Positions 28,499-36,929 of a DNA stretch of 64,000 nt are shown here, in pieces. Both the position numbers and the translations under genes were made by a program. The stretch spans positions 248,001 through 312,000 of the forward strand of contig NZ_JAHKRC010000002.1 of the NCBI RefSeq assembly GCF_019345465.1. The letters are read 5' to 3'. Numbering within the stretch: position 1 is the stretch's first letter; each line of letters begins with the position of its first letter. Below the pieces are notes generated by a model. It had not been told where the DNA came from. It made no database searches and saw only the letters and a program-made list of their open reading frames with translations. The stretch comes from Pseudomonas sp. NKUCC02_KPG. GTDB taxonomy: Bacteria; Pseudomonadota; Gammaproteobacteria; Pseudomonadales; Pseudomonadaceae.

Positions 28499-29422
28499 AT
28501 GCCGATGATTCCCACCATGTCTTCTACCGATTCCAGCCTCAAACAGCCGTTGCACCATGCTCCGGCATCCAGCTTCGATGCCCTGTGCAAGAACGGTCTG
28601 CGGGTGCTGCGCCATCTGCTGCGCAACCCCATGACACTGGCCGGGCTGCTGGTCGCACTCTTGCTGATTGTGGTGGCGACGTTCGCACCCTGGATTGCCA
28701 CCCATGACCCCGTCGCGCAGAACCTGGCCGACGCCCTGCAGCCGCCGGGTGCCGCCCACTGGTTCGGCACCGATGAATACGGCCGCGATGTGTTCAGCCG
28801 GCTTGTCTACGGCTCGCGCATCACCCTGTACATCATCACCCTGGTGACGGTGATCGTCGGGCCTATCGGCCTGTTTATCGGCACCGTCTCCGGTTATTTC
28901 GGCGGCATCGTCGACACGGTGTTCATGCGCCTGACCGATATATTCATCTCCTTTCCAAGCCTGGTACTGGCACTGGCCTTTATCGCGGCACTGGGCCCTG
29001 GCCTGGAGCACGCGGTGGTCGCTATTGCACTGACGTCCTGGCCGCCTATCGCACGGCTGGCGCGGGCTGAAACCCTGTCCTTGCGCAAGGCCGACTTTGT
29101 GGTCGCCGTCGAGCTGCAAGGCGCCTCGCCTGCGCGGATCATCCTGCGTCACATCGTGCCGATGTGCCTGTCGTCGGTGATCATCCGCCTGACCATGAAC
29201 ATGGCCGGGATCATCCTCACGGCCGCCGCCCTGGGTTTCCTTGGGCTTGGGGCCCAGGCGCCGTCGCCGGAGTGGGGCGCGATGATCTCCACGGGTCGGC
29301 GCTACATGCTCGAGTGCTGGTGGCTGGTCGCAGTTCCAGGGGCCGCGATCATGCTGGTCAGCCTGGCATTCAACCTGTTGGGCGATGGCCTGCGGGACAT
29401 TCTCGATCCGCGTAGCGAGTAA
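28499..29422 (+). CDS. ABC transporter permease 2 (DppC-like)
   Basis: A 307-residue inner-membrane protein with the DppC layout: a cytoplasmic N-terminus, one helix (LAGLLVALLLIVVATFAPWI), the conserved FGTDEYGRDVFSRLVYGSRI, five more helices and the transport loop QGASPARIILRHIVP. It ends GDGLRDILDPRSE. Several ATGs lie within 20 bp at the start (28499, 28505, 28517); none has a strong ribosome binding site, so the exact N-terminus is uncertain. It forms the heterodimeric channel with permease 1. Confidence 0.85.
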   Translation: MPMIPTMSSTDSSLKQPLHHAPASSFDALCKNGLRVLRHLLRNPMTLAGLLVALLLIVVATFAPWIATHDPVAQNLADALQPPGAAHWFGTDEYGRDVFSRLVYGSRITLYIITLVTVIVGPIGLFIGTVSGYFGGIVDTVFMRLTDIFISFPSLVLALAFIAALGPGLEHAVVAIALTSWPPIARLARAETLSLRKADFVVAVELQGASPARIILRHIVPMCLSSVIIRLTMNMAGIILTAAALGFLGLGAQAPSPEWGAMISTGRRYMLECWWLVAVPGAAIMLVSLAFNLLGDGLRDILDPRSE

Positions 29423-29433
29423 CTGGAGGCCCT

Positions 29434-30288
29434 ATGTCTGCGAATACCGTGTCCACCCATAAACTGGTCGTCGAAGGGCTCAATGTGCGCTTCGTCAACG
29501 GCCAGAAAGAAACCCATGCCGTGCGCGATGTGTCCTTCACCCTGGGTCGGGAAAAGCTGGCCATTGTCGGCGAGTCCGGTTCGGGCAAGTCGACGGTCGG
29601 GCGCAGCCTGCTCAAGTTGCACCCGAGCAGCACCCGGATCACCGCCAACACCCTGCAATTCTGCGAAGTCGATCTGCTCAGTGCCAGTGAAAAGGCCATG
29701 CAGAAGATTCGCGGGCAGCGCATTTCCATGGTCATGCAAGACCCCAAGTACTCGTTGAACCCGGTGGTCAAAGTCGGCGACCAGATCGCCGAAGCCTACC
29801 TGGCCCATCACAAGGCCAGCCGCAGCGAGGCCCGGGAACGGGTCATGGAAATGCTCGAAAAAGTGCATATCCGCGATCCAAAAAGGGTCTACGGCCTGTA
29901 CCCCCACGAAGTGTCCGGGGGCATGGGGCAACGCATCATGATCGCGATGATGGTCATCACGCGACCGGAAGTGATCATCGCCGACGAGCCGACTTCCGCC
30001 CTTGATGTTTCCGTTCGCCAGCAGGTACTCAGCGTGCTCGAGGAGTTGGTCGAGGAGCAGGAGATGGGGCTGATCTTTGTCAGCCACGACCTGAATCTGG
30101 TGCGCAACTACTGCGACCGTGTGCTGGTGATGTATGCCGGGCGGGTGGTGGAGTCTCTTGCTGCCTGCGACCTGCAAAATGCCCAGCACCCCTATACCCG
30201 TGGCCTGCTGGCTGCGCTGCCCAGCATGGATAATCGCCGTGTGCGCCTGCCGGTGCTGCAGCGTGACCCGCTTTGGCTGACCCACTGA
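29434..30288 (+). CDS. ABC transporter ATPase 1 (DppD-like)
   Basis: A 284-residue ATPase with Walker A GESGSGKSTVGRS, Q-loop MQDPKYSLNP, signature VSGGMGQR, Walker [13 protein letters not shown] and switch His in FVSHDL. The C-terminal HPYTRGLLAALPS motif of oligopeptide-type importers is present, but the protein then ends within about 20 residues. It is therefore about 40 residues shorter than DppD and lacks the usual Cys-rich tail. It starts 11 bp after permease 2 with GGAGG as ribosome binding site. Confidence 0.85.
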   Translation: MSANTVSTHKLVVEGLNVRFVNGQKETHAVRDVSFTLGREKLAIVGESGSGKSTVGRSLLKLHPSSTRITANTLQFCEVDLLSASEKAMQKIRGQRISMVMQDPKYSLNPVVKVGDQIAEAYLAHHKASRSEARERVMEMLEKVHIRDPKRVYGLYPHEVSGGMGQRIMIAMMVITRPEVIIADEPTSALDVSVRQQVLSVLEELVEEQEMGLIFVSHDLNLVRNYCDRVLVMYAGRVVESLAACDLQNAQHPYTRGLLAALPSMDNRRVRLPVLQRDPLWLTH

Positions 30289-30299
30289 GGAAACCCGTC

Positions 30300-31061
30300 A
30301 TGTCCATGATTCAAGCCCGTTCGCTGAACCTGAGCTTTGGTGCAGGCGCGGCTCATAACCACGTGTTGCAGGATGTCAATCTGAGTGTCGCCGATGGCGA
30401 ATCCTTTGGTCTGGTGGGGGAGTCCGGCTCGGGCAAGACCACGGTCCTGCGCTGCCTGGCCGGCCAGTACCGGCACTGGAGTGGCGAGCTGAGCATTGCT
30501 GGCGTGCCGTTGCAGCACAAACTGTCCAAGGAGCATTTTCGCAAGGTGCAGATGGTCTTCCAGGACCCCTACGGCTCCCTGCATCCGCGCCACACCATTG
30601 ACACCGCCCTGCGCGAGCCGCTGATCATTCACGGGGTAGGGGACAAGGATGACCGGATCAATGAAATCCTGCTCAAGGTCGGTCTGAATGACAGTTTCCG
30701 TTATCGCTATCCCCATCAACTGTCCGGTGGTCAGCGTCAGCGGGTGGCCATTGCCCGGGCCCTGATTCTGGAGCCACGGGTGCTGTTGCTGGATGAGCCG
30801 ACCTCGGCCCTGGATGTTTCGGTGCAAGCCGAAATCCTCAACCTGCTCACGGACCTGCGTGAGCGGGAAAAGCTGACGTACTTGATGGTGACTCACGACC
30901 TGGGGGTGGTGACGCACCTGTGTGATCGTGTGGCCGTGATGCAGCAGGGAAAAATCGTTGAACTGCTGGACAGCAAGGCCCTGAGTCAGGACTCGGCGGT
31001 CCACGCCTATACCCAAATGCTGGTGCAGGCCAGTCGCGATTTCAGCCAGGCATCGGCTTAA
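30300..31061 (+). CDS. ABC transporter ATPase 2 (DppF-like)
   Basis: A 253-residue ATPase starting MSMIQARSLNLSF, 11 bp after ATPase 1 with GAGG upstream. Walker A GESGSGKTTVLR, Q-loop VFQDPYGSLHPR, signature LSGGQRQR, Walker [13 protein letters not shown] and the switch HDLGVV are intact. It is short compared with DppF (about 330) and lacks the C-terminal extension. With ATPase 1 it would form the power unit of the importer. The GH28 gene follows after 41 bp. Confidence 0.85.
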   Translation: MSMIQARSLNLSFGAGAAHNHVLQDVNLSVADGESFGLVGESGSGKTTVLRCLAGQYRHWSGELSIAGVPLQHKLSKEHFRKVQMVFQDPYGSLHPRHTIDTALREPLIIHGVGDKDDRINEILLKVGLNDSFRYRYPHQLSGGQRQRVAIARALILEPRVLLLDEPTSALDVSVQAEILNLLTDLREREKLTYLMVTHDLGVVTHLCDRVAVMQQGKIVELLDSKALSQDSAVHAYTQMLVQASRDFSQASA

Positions 31062-31082
31062 ACGGCTCTGGCGTGACGATTC

Positions 31083-31094
31083 ACAACAATAAGG
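31083..31094 (+). promoter_or_regulatory. CA motif (Crc/Hfq site) before the polygalacturonase
   Basis: ACAACAATAAGG overlaps the ribosome binding region just before the ATG at 31103 and matches AANAANAA, consistent with repression of pectinase translation when better carbon sources are present. Confidence 0.6.
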
Positions 31095-31102
31095 AAGACA
31101 AT

Positions 31103-32923
31103 ATGTTGGATCAAAACACGACGACTGCTTTACCCAGGCGGGTGCTGACCCGGTCGGCGGTGGCCACCCTGGCGCTGGGGTTCAGCCTGCCGCTGTGGGC
31201 CGCGTTGCAGGCGCCACTGAAGGTGCAAGTGCCGACCCTGGCCTTTGATGATCAGGAGATCATTCTGGTCTGGGAAAAACCGGCAGACCATGCTGCGGTC
31301 AAGGATTACCGGGTTTACGCCAACGGCGTGCTGCTGGGCAGCAGTAACGCCAACAATGACCGGGTGTCGCCCGCCAAGCCTTACATCAACCGCTTCTACG
31401 AGCAGGACAAGGCCAACTTTCACCACCGCATCGGCATCCACAGCTACACCGCACAGGGCCTCAAGCCGGACACCCCGTACCGTTTTACCGTGCGTTCGGT
31501 AGGAGCTGATGGCCAGGAATCGGTCGACAGCCCGGCCGTGGAGCAACGCACCACCCCTGTGCCTGCGGTCTTTGACGTCATGCAGTACGGCGCCAGGGGT
31601 GACGGCAGCAGCCTCGATACGCAAGCCATCCAGAGCGCCATCGACGCCTGTACCGTCGGCTGCAAAGTGCTGCTGCCCAAGGGCATCTACAAAAGCGGGG
31701 CGCTTTACCTCAAGAGCAACATGACCCTGCAAATGGCTGAAGGCGCCACGTTGCTGGGCTCCGAGCGGGCCGAAGACTATCCGCTGGCGGGTTATATCCA
31801 GTATCCGTATTCCACCACTGTGCGGCCGGCGTCCTTGATCAACGCGTTGCCCAGAGATCCGAAGCAGCACCAGCGCTTCGAAAATATTCGCATCGTCGGC
31901 CCGGGCACCATTGACGGCAATGGCTGGAAGCGCCAGGCCGATGTGCAGGACGAGACGGGTCAGGCGCTGCCGTTCTACCTGCCCAGCGATAACACCCGCT
32001 ACATGCTGGACGGCGTTTTGGCCAAGGCCCAGGTGGAGCAAGCCGTTGCCCGCGGCATGAACGTCAAGGATGCGTATGGGCAGATGCGCTCCTCATTGAT
32101 CACCTTGCGTGACGTGAAGAATGTGTTTTATGGCGGCTTCACCGTGCTCAATCCGGCCTACCACGGGATCATGAACCTGGAGACCGAAAACGTGGTGCTG
32201 GCCAACACCACGCACAAGACCTACGACGCCAACAATGGCGATGGCATCGAATTTGCGAACAGCAAGGGCGCCATGGTGTTCAACAACTTTTTCGACACCG
32301 GTGATGACTGCGTCAACTTCGCCGCGGGCACCGGGGCCGATGCGGTGCATCAGAAGCCCCAGGAAGATGCCTGGATCTTCAACAACTTCTTCCGCAAGGG
32401 CCACGGCATGGTCGTTGCGGGCAGCCATACCGGCGCCTGGATTCAAAACATCCTTGCAGAAGACAACGTCTCGGACGGCACCGATGCGGGGCTGCGCATG
32501 AAGAGCACCAACTTCATGGATGGCGGTGCGCGCAACGTCACCTTCCGCGATTCTGCGATTCGCAACACCGTCAAGCAGGCGTTTATTTTCACCCTCGACT
32601 ACAACGACCCGAACGCCAAGCTCGACTACCGGCGCTCGACGGTGCCGGGACAATTCCGGGATATTCGCGTCACCGACGTGAGTGTCGAGAACGCCCGGGG
32701 AGCGGCTATCGAGGTCAAGGGCGACAGTAAAAACAACGCTTACCACCAAGGGTTGGTCTTCGAGCGAGTGCGTTTCAGCGGCCCGGCCAAAGCGCGGATT
32801 GACGGCTTGAAAGACTCGCAGTTTGCAGAGGTGGTGTTTACCGATACGGGCGGGACCAACCCCTGGCAAGTGAGCGACAGCCAGGGGTTGAGCTTCAAGG
32901 GTGTGGAGCCCGGGCCGTTGTAG
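31103..32923 (+). CDS. Exported polygalacturonase, fibronectin-III plus GH28
   Basis: A 606-residue enzyme; the ATG at 31103 follows AAGGAAG. An N-terminal signal with adjacent arginines (ALPRRVLTRSAVATLALG) could be Tat or Sec. A fibronectin-III-like domain (about 40-150; IILVWEKPADHAAVKDYRVY, YRFTVRSVGADGQE) precedes the GH28 beta-helix, which opens FDVMQYGARGDGSSLDTQAI. GH28 catalytic positions are all there: NGDG (D380), GDD (D401, D402), GHG (H434) and RMK (R465, K467). The same FnIII-GH28 layout is known from exo-poly-alpha-galacturonosidases such as PehX. It would release galacturonate or digalacturonate from pectate for uptake by KdgM and the ABC importer encoded upstream. Confidence 0.85.
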   Translation: MLDQNTTTALPRRVLTRSAVATLALGFSLPLWAALQAPLKVQVPTLAFDDQEIILVWEKPADHAAVKDYRVYANGVLLGSSNANNDRVSPAKPYINRFYEQDKANFHHRIGIHSYTAQGLKPDTPYRFTVRSVGADGQESVDSPAVEQRTTPVPAVFDVMQYGARGDGSSLDTQAIQSAIDACTVGCKVLLPKGIYKSGALYLKSNMTLQMAEGATLLGSERAEDYPLAGYIQYPYSTTVRPASLINALPRDPKQHQRFENIRIVGPGTIDGNGWKRQADVQDETGQALPFYLPSDNTRYMLDGVLAKAQVEQAVARGMNVKDAYGQMRSSLITLRDVKNVFYGGFTVLNPAYHGIMNLETENVVLANTTHKTYDANNGDGIEFANSKGAMVFNNFFDTGDDCVNFAAGTGADAVHQKPQEDAWIFNNFFRKGHGMVVAGSHTGAWIQNILAEDNVSDGTDAGLRMKSTNFMDGGARNVTFRDSAIRNTVKQAFIFTLDYNDPNAKLDYRRSTVPGQFRDIRVTDVSVENARGAAIEVKGDSKNNAYHQGLVFERVRFSGPAKARIDGLKDSQFAEVVFTDTGGTNPWQVSDSQGLSFKGVEPGPL

Positions 32924-32945
32924 CGTCGGGGGAGTGTGATCCTGG

Positions 32946-33000
32946 CAAGGGTTGTCGGCGGTGCTGGCACACGCGACAATCCTTGTTTGACTCAAACAAG
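32946..33000 (+). promoter_or_regulatory. Two mutually exclusive hairpins before ridA
   Basis: CAAGGGTTGTCG (32946-32957) can pair with CGACAATCCTTG (32974-32985). CTTGTTTG (32982-32989) can pair with CAAACAAG (32993-33000). They share CTTG and so cannot form together. The second ends at the ribosome binding site of the gene at 33009. The arrangement is attenuator-like, but could also be only a transcription end for the GH28 message. Confidence 0.4.
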
Positions 33001-33008
33001 AGACTCCC

Positions 33009-33392
33009 ATGAGTAATCACGACCTGACGTTTGTTCCCGATCCTGATGCTGACTCCATCTCATCGGATGTTGCCGGCTTCGGCGGCATCCTGATGTCCAC
33101 CCAGATCCCGACCCGTGCTGACGGCAGCCTTGAGCTGGGCGGGATTGTCGAGCAGAGCGAATGCACGCTGCAGGCGCTCAAGGTAGCGCTGGAGAAGGCG
33201 GGCAGTTCGATGGACCGGGTGTTGCACCTGACTATCTACCTGACCGACATGGCTGATCGTGCGGCGTTTAACGAAGTGTACAAACGATTTTTTGCCAAGC
33301 CGTGGCCGGTGCGTGCGGCGGTGGGAGTGGCCTCGTTGGCGGTTGAAGGGATGCGGGTAGAAGTGACGGCGATGGCTGCGAAGCAGTCGTAA
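33009..33392 (+). CDS. RidA-family protein
   Basis: A 127-residue RidA/YjgF protein. Members hydrolyse reactive enamine/imine intermediates in the cytoplasm. Visible: IGG-type start region GFGGILMSTQIP, GGIVEQSECTLQALKVAL, LTIYLTDMADRAAFNEVYKRFF and RAAVGVASLAVEGMRVEVTA with the conserved Arg and Glu of the active site. The last residues (AAKQS) and the stop codon lie inside the tandem repeat that follows, so its native end has been replaced or slightly altered. It follows the GH28 gene and may be in that operon. Confidence 0.85.
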   Translation: MSNHDLTFVPDPDADSISSDVAGFGGILMSTQIPTRADGSLELGGIVEQSECTLQALKVALEKAGSSMDRVLHLTIYLTDMADRAAFNEVYKRFFAKPWPVRAAVGVASLAVEGMRVEVTAMAAKQS

Positions 33393-33780
33393 GATCAGCG
33401 TTCACGGTTAATCAGGCATACCGCGTGTACCGGATTTGCGACCGCTTCGCGATCGATCGCAGCCTCGTTCTACTCGTCAGCGACTACAAGGGTAGATGGC
33501 GAACTGTAGTCGCTGACGAGCCGTGCGAGGCTGCGATCGGCTGCGAAGCAGTCGTAAGATCAGCTTCCACGGTTAATCAGGCTTACCGCGTTTACCGGTT
33601 TTGCGACCGCTTCGCGATCGATCGCAGCCTCGTTCTACTCGTCAGCGACTACAAGGGTAGATGGCGAACTGTAGTCGCTGACGAGCCGTGCGAGGCTGCG
33701 ATCGGCTGTGCAGCAGTCGTAAGATCAGCATCCACGGTTAATCAGGCATACCGCGTATTCCGGATTTACGACCGCTGACG
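33375..33780. repeat. Long tandem repeat, period 165 bp, with internal hairpins
   Basis: Units start at 33375, 33540 and 33705 (the third is partial). GCTGCGAAGCAGTCGTAAGATCAGC opens the first two. Each full unit holds a near-perfect inverted repeat: GATCGCAGCCTCG...CTCGTCAGCGACTACA facing TGTAGTCGCTGACGAG...CGAGGCTGCGATC, about 16 bases of loop between. The first unit begins inside the 3' end of ridA. The same family occurs at 45966 and 60118. It is a REP/BIME-like element of Pseudomonas. Confidence 0.85.
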
Positions 33781-33791
33781 AGATCCTCCAG

Positions 33792-35501
33792 TTAACGACC
33801 CGACAACGGCGGTGTACGCGGCGGGATCACTCGCTTGGAGCCCGTAGCCTCAAACGCCGAAGCAAAACGCAGTAACGCCGAATCGTCATACGCACGGCCC
33901 GCAAAGGTCAGCCCCACCGGCATGCCGATATCCGCCATTACGCCCATTGGCACCGTGACCGTAGGCACGCCCAAATGCCGAATCGCCAGGTTGCCGTTGG
34001 CCACCCACACGCCATTGCTCCAGGCGATGTCCGCCGAGGCCGGATTGACATCCGCATCCGCCGGACCCACGTCGGCCACGGTCGGGAACAGCACGGCATC
34101 GAGACCCAACCGGTCCATCCAGTCTTCCAGGTCGATTCGACGTGTCTGCTCAAGACCGCGCAGGCCGTCCGGAACGGTGCTGATCTGGTCCCACGGGGTA
34201 ATCCCGCGCTCGGCCATGCGCACGTATTCGTCCATGCCCGCCGCCAGTTCGTCTTCGCGATTGGGCAGGGTGCCCGGGTCGTGAGGGAAAATCTGCGGGC
34301 CATCGACATCGGCCAACCGGTTCAGTTTTGGATCGCCGTTGGCCCGCAGGAAGTCGTCAAACGCCCAGGCCGACAACTCCCACAACTCATCATGCAAAAA
34401 CGCTTTGGACACCAGCCCACGGGTAAACACTGTCGGGGCACCAGGGCGGTCGCCCTCGCAGTTGGATACCAGCGGGAAGTCGACTTCGATCACTTCTCCG
34501 CCCTGGGCTTCGATGGCCTTGCGCGCGGCTTGCCACAGATCAATGACCGAGGCGCGGGTGATGATGCGCTGCCCCGTAGGGCCGCCGATACCCGGTGACT
34601 CGCTGGTGCCGGCCTCAGGGTCGGCATTGATGTACATGCGCGGCACACCAAAGCGCTTGCCCGCCAGTGCGGCGCCATTGGCATTGAGCTCGGCATATGA
34701 AGCCGGGCGCACCGAAGCGACACTCGGGATGGGCACCCAGGGTTGCAGGCGCCACAAATCGCCGCGGGTGTCCGGGTCTTCAGCCACCACCACATCGAGC
34801 ACTTCCAGAAGATCACCCATGGTTCGGGCAAACGGCACCACCACGTCCATGGTCGGTGTCAGTGGCCAGTTGCCGCGCACCGAGATCACACCCCGTGACG
34901 GGGTGTAGGCACACAAACCATTGTTGGAAGCCGGGCCGCGTCCGCTCGACCAGGTTTCTTCTGCCAGGCCGAATGCCGAGAAGCTGGCCGCCGTGGCAGT
35001 GCCTGCGCCGTTGGACGAGCCGGAAGCGAAGGGGGCCGTGAGGTAGTCAGCGTTGTACGGGCTTTCGGCGCGGCCATAAACACCGCGTTGCATCCCGCCG
35101 TTGGCCATGGGCGGCATGTTGGTCTTGCCCAGGCAGATGGCACCGGCTCCGCGCAGGCGTTCAATGGTGAACGCATCGCGGTACGCCACCAGGTCCTTGA
35201 AGGCCGGGCTGCCCGACGCCGCCGTCAGGCCCTTGACCAGGTAACTGTCCTTGGCGGTGTAAGGGATGCCATCCAGCGGGCCAAGGGTCTGGCCTTTGGC
35301 CCGGCGGGCATCGGATGCCCGGGCCTCGGTCAGCACCTGCGGGTTGCGCACTACCACCGCATTGAGTGCGGTGGGAGTGTTCGGGGTGTCGTAGGCGTCG
35401 ATCCGTGCGAGATAGGCCTGCACCAGTTCGACCGCCGTGGTTTGGCCGGATTCGAGCGCGGCGCGCAGTTGGGCTATGGAAACCTCGGTGACTTCAATCA
35501 T
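33792..35501 (-). CDS. Amidase-signature family hydrolase
   Basis: A 569-residue amidase. The catalytic triad is visible: Lys in GIPYTAKDSY (about residue 84), the cis-Ser in ASGSSNGAGTATAASF (about 161) and the nucleophile Ser in EETWSSGRGPAS (about 185). The latter differs from the usual DTGGSIR, with ETWSSGR in its place, which is seen in a divergent fungal/bacterial branch. It has no signal peptide, so it is cytoplasmic. It is convergent with the ridA repeats. The upstream mhp operon has no need for it, so its substrate is unknown. Confidence 0.8.
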   Translation of the reverse strand: MIEVTEVSIAQLRAALESGQTTAVELVQAYLARIDAYDTPNTPTALNAVVVRNPQVLTEARASDARRAKGQTLGPLDGIPYTAKDSYLVKGLTAASGSPAFKDLVAYRDAFTIERLRGAGAICLGKTNMPPMANGGMQRGVYGRAESPYNADYLTAPFASGSSNGAGTATAASFSAFGLAEETWSSGRGPASNNGLCAYTPSRGVISVRGNWPLTPTMDVVVPFARTMGDLLEVLDVVVAEDPDTRGDLWRLQPWVPIPSVASVRPASYAELNANGAALAGKRFGVPRMYINADPEAGTSESPGIGGPTGQRIITRASVIDLWQAARKAIEAQGGEVIEVDFPLVSNCEGDRPGAPTVFTRGLVSKAFLHDELWELSAWAFDDFLRANGDPKLNRLADVDGPQIFPHDPGTLPNREDELAAGMDEYVRMAERGITPWDQISTVPDGLRGLEQTRRIDLEDWMDRLGLDAVLFPTVADVGPADADVNPASADIAWSNGVWVANGNLAIRHLGVPTVTVPMGVMADIGMPVGLTFAGRAYDDSALLRFASAFEATGSKRVIPPRTPPLSGR

Positions 35502-35593
35502 GCGCTTACCGCTGGTTGCTGATGGGGGTGGCAGAGCTTATCTAAAGTCCTGCCTGCTCAGCCAGCCCATGTCGCATTTGTTGTCGTAAATCG

Positions 35594-36865
35594 TCACCAC
35601 AGCTTCCAGGTGTAATCGATATTGACCCGCAACTCGTTGTCATCCCGGTGGCTGGCCTGTGCCGTGAAATCGTTGCGGTACCAGGCGTTGCGCAACCGCA
35701 GGGAGAGGTCCTTGAGCGGTCCGCTCTGCAGCACGTAAGAGACCTCGATGTCCTTTTCGCTCTCGCTCAGGTTCGAACCGCCGAACCGGGCCAGCTCGAT
35801 ATTGTCGCCACTCACGTAGCGCAGCATGCCGTTGAGGCCCGGCGCGCCCATCCCGGCAAAGTTGTAGTCATAGCGCACCTGCCAGCTGCGTTCCTTGGGG
35901 TTGAGGAACTCCGAACTCAGGGTGCCTTCGGTGATCACCAGCGGTTCGGTGCCAAACAGATACGGCATGCCGGTCTTGCCGGTCAGTTGCATGTAACCGG
36001 CGCCAAATTTATGGGCGCCCAGGCTGTAGGTCAGCATCAGTGCCGCATTGCGGTTGTCCACCGTCCCGGCTTTGGCTGCGCCGTCTTCGCCAGTGATAAA
36101 CAAACGAAAATCACTTTTCAGGCTGCCGGGGCCCATCGGGCGATTGTCGACAAAGCCGTAAAAATCCTTGCGGTACAGCTGCGCCAGTTCAGCGTGGTAG
36201 TACTTGAGGGTCAGGTGCGGTGACCAGGCGTAGTCACCGCCGATAAACATGAAGCGGTTCGACTCGGCAGCACCATTGAAGCGGCCATTGGGGGAACCGA
36301 CCGACATTTTCTGGTAGTCGGTTGAGTCGCGCAGGTTGATGCGGTCCAGCCAGCCGACGTGCAGCGTCAGTTGATCAATTTCCTGGGACTTCAGATACGC
36401 ACCGCGAAACGTTTGCGGCAGCAGGCGGGTAGGGCTGGCGAATGCGATCGGCAAAAAGGTGCTGATGGTGCCCAGTTGCAGCTCGCTTTTCGAGACGCGG
36501 GCCTTGGCTGTCAGCCCCAGTTCCGAGTACTCATCGGCAGGTTCGCGGGTGGTGGCGTTGTAGGGCAGCAGGCCGGTGCCGGTGCGTGCGCGTGAGGAGT
36601 CCAGGCGCACACCGAGCAAGCCCTGGGCGTCCAGGCCAAACCCGACCGGACCTTCGGTGTAGCCCGAGCGCAGGTTGAGGATAAACCCCTGTGCCCATTC
36701 CCGGGCAGCGGCCTGGGGCGTTGCATTGACGTAGTTGCGATCGAAGTAATAGTTGCGCATCACCAGGTCAGCGTGGCTGTCATCGACAAAGCCGCTGGCC
36801 AACGCAGGCCCCATGGATAAAACGCAGGTGCAGGCGCTGAGCGCCCGAAGAACAGTCTTGAGCAT
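35594..36865 (-). CDS. OprD-family outer-membrane porin
   Basis: A 423-residue porin starting MLKTVLRALSAC with a signal peptide ending ALAS. OprD landmarks: GFVDDSHADLVMRNYYFDRN at the mature start, REWAQGFILNLRSGYTEG, GVRLDSSRARTGTGLLP, and the C-terminal strand LRVNIDYTWKLW. OprD-type channels admit small carboxylates or aromatic acids. It is the last gene of the mhp block, 64 bp after the MFS transporter, so uptake of phenylpropionoid acids is likely. An AACAATAAAA motif overlaps the leader. Confidence 0.85.
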   Translation of the reverse strand: MLKTVLRALSACTCVLSMGPALASGFVDDSHADLVMRNYYFDRNYVNATPQAAAREWAQGFILNLRSGYTEGPVGFGLDAQGLLGVRLDSSRARTGTGLLPYNATTREPADEYSELGLTAKARVSKSELQLGTISTFLPIAFASPTRLLPQTFRGAYLKSQEIDQLTLHVGWLDRINLRDSTDYQKMSVGSPNGRFNGAAESNRFMFIGGDYAWSPHLTLKYYHAELAQLYRKDFYGFVDNRPMGPGSLKSDFRLFITGEDGAAKAGTVDNRNAALMLTYSLGAHKFGAGYMQLTGKTGMPYLFGTEPLVITEGTLSSEFLNPKERSWQVRYDYNFAGMGAPGLNGMLRYVSGDNIELARFGGSNLSESEKDIEVSYVLQSGPLKDLSLRLRNAWYRNDFTAQASHRDDNELRVNIDYTWKLW

Positions 36866-36875
36866 GGCAGGTTCA

Positions 36876-36888
36876 CTTTTATTGTTAT
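36876..36888 (-). promoter_or_regulatory. CA motif (Crc/Hfq site) before the OprD porin
   Basis: ATAACAATAAAAG on the minus strand, just before the GTGAACCTGCC leader of the porin, fits AANAANAA. Confidence 0.55.
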
Positions 36889-36929
36889 GGGGGGGGTGGA
36901 GCACTGCGCACCTTTCGGCGCGCAGGTTG

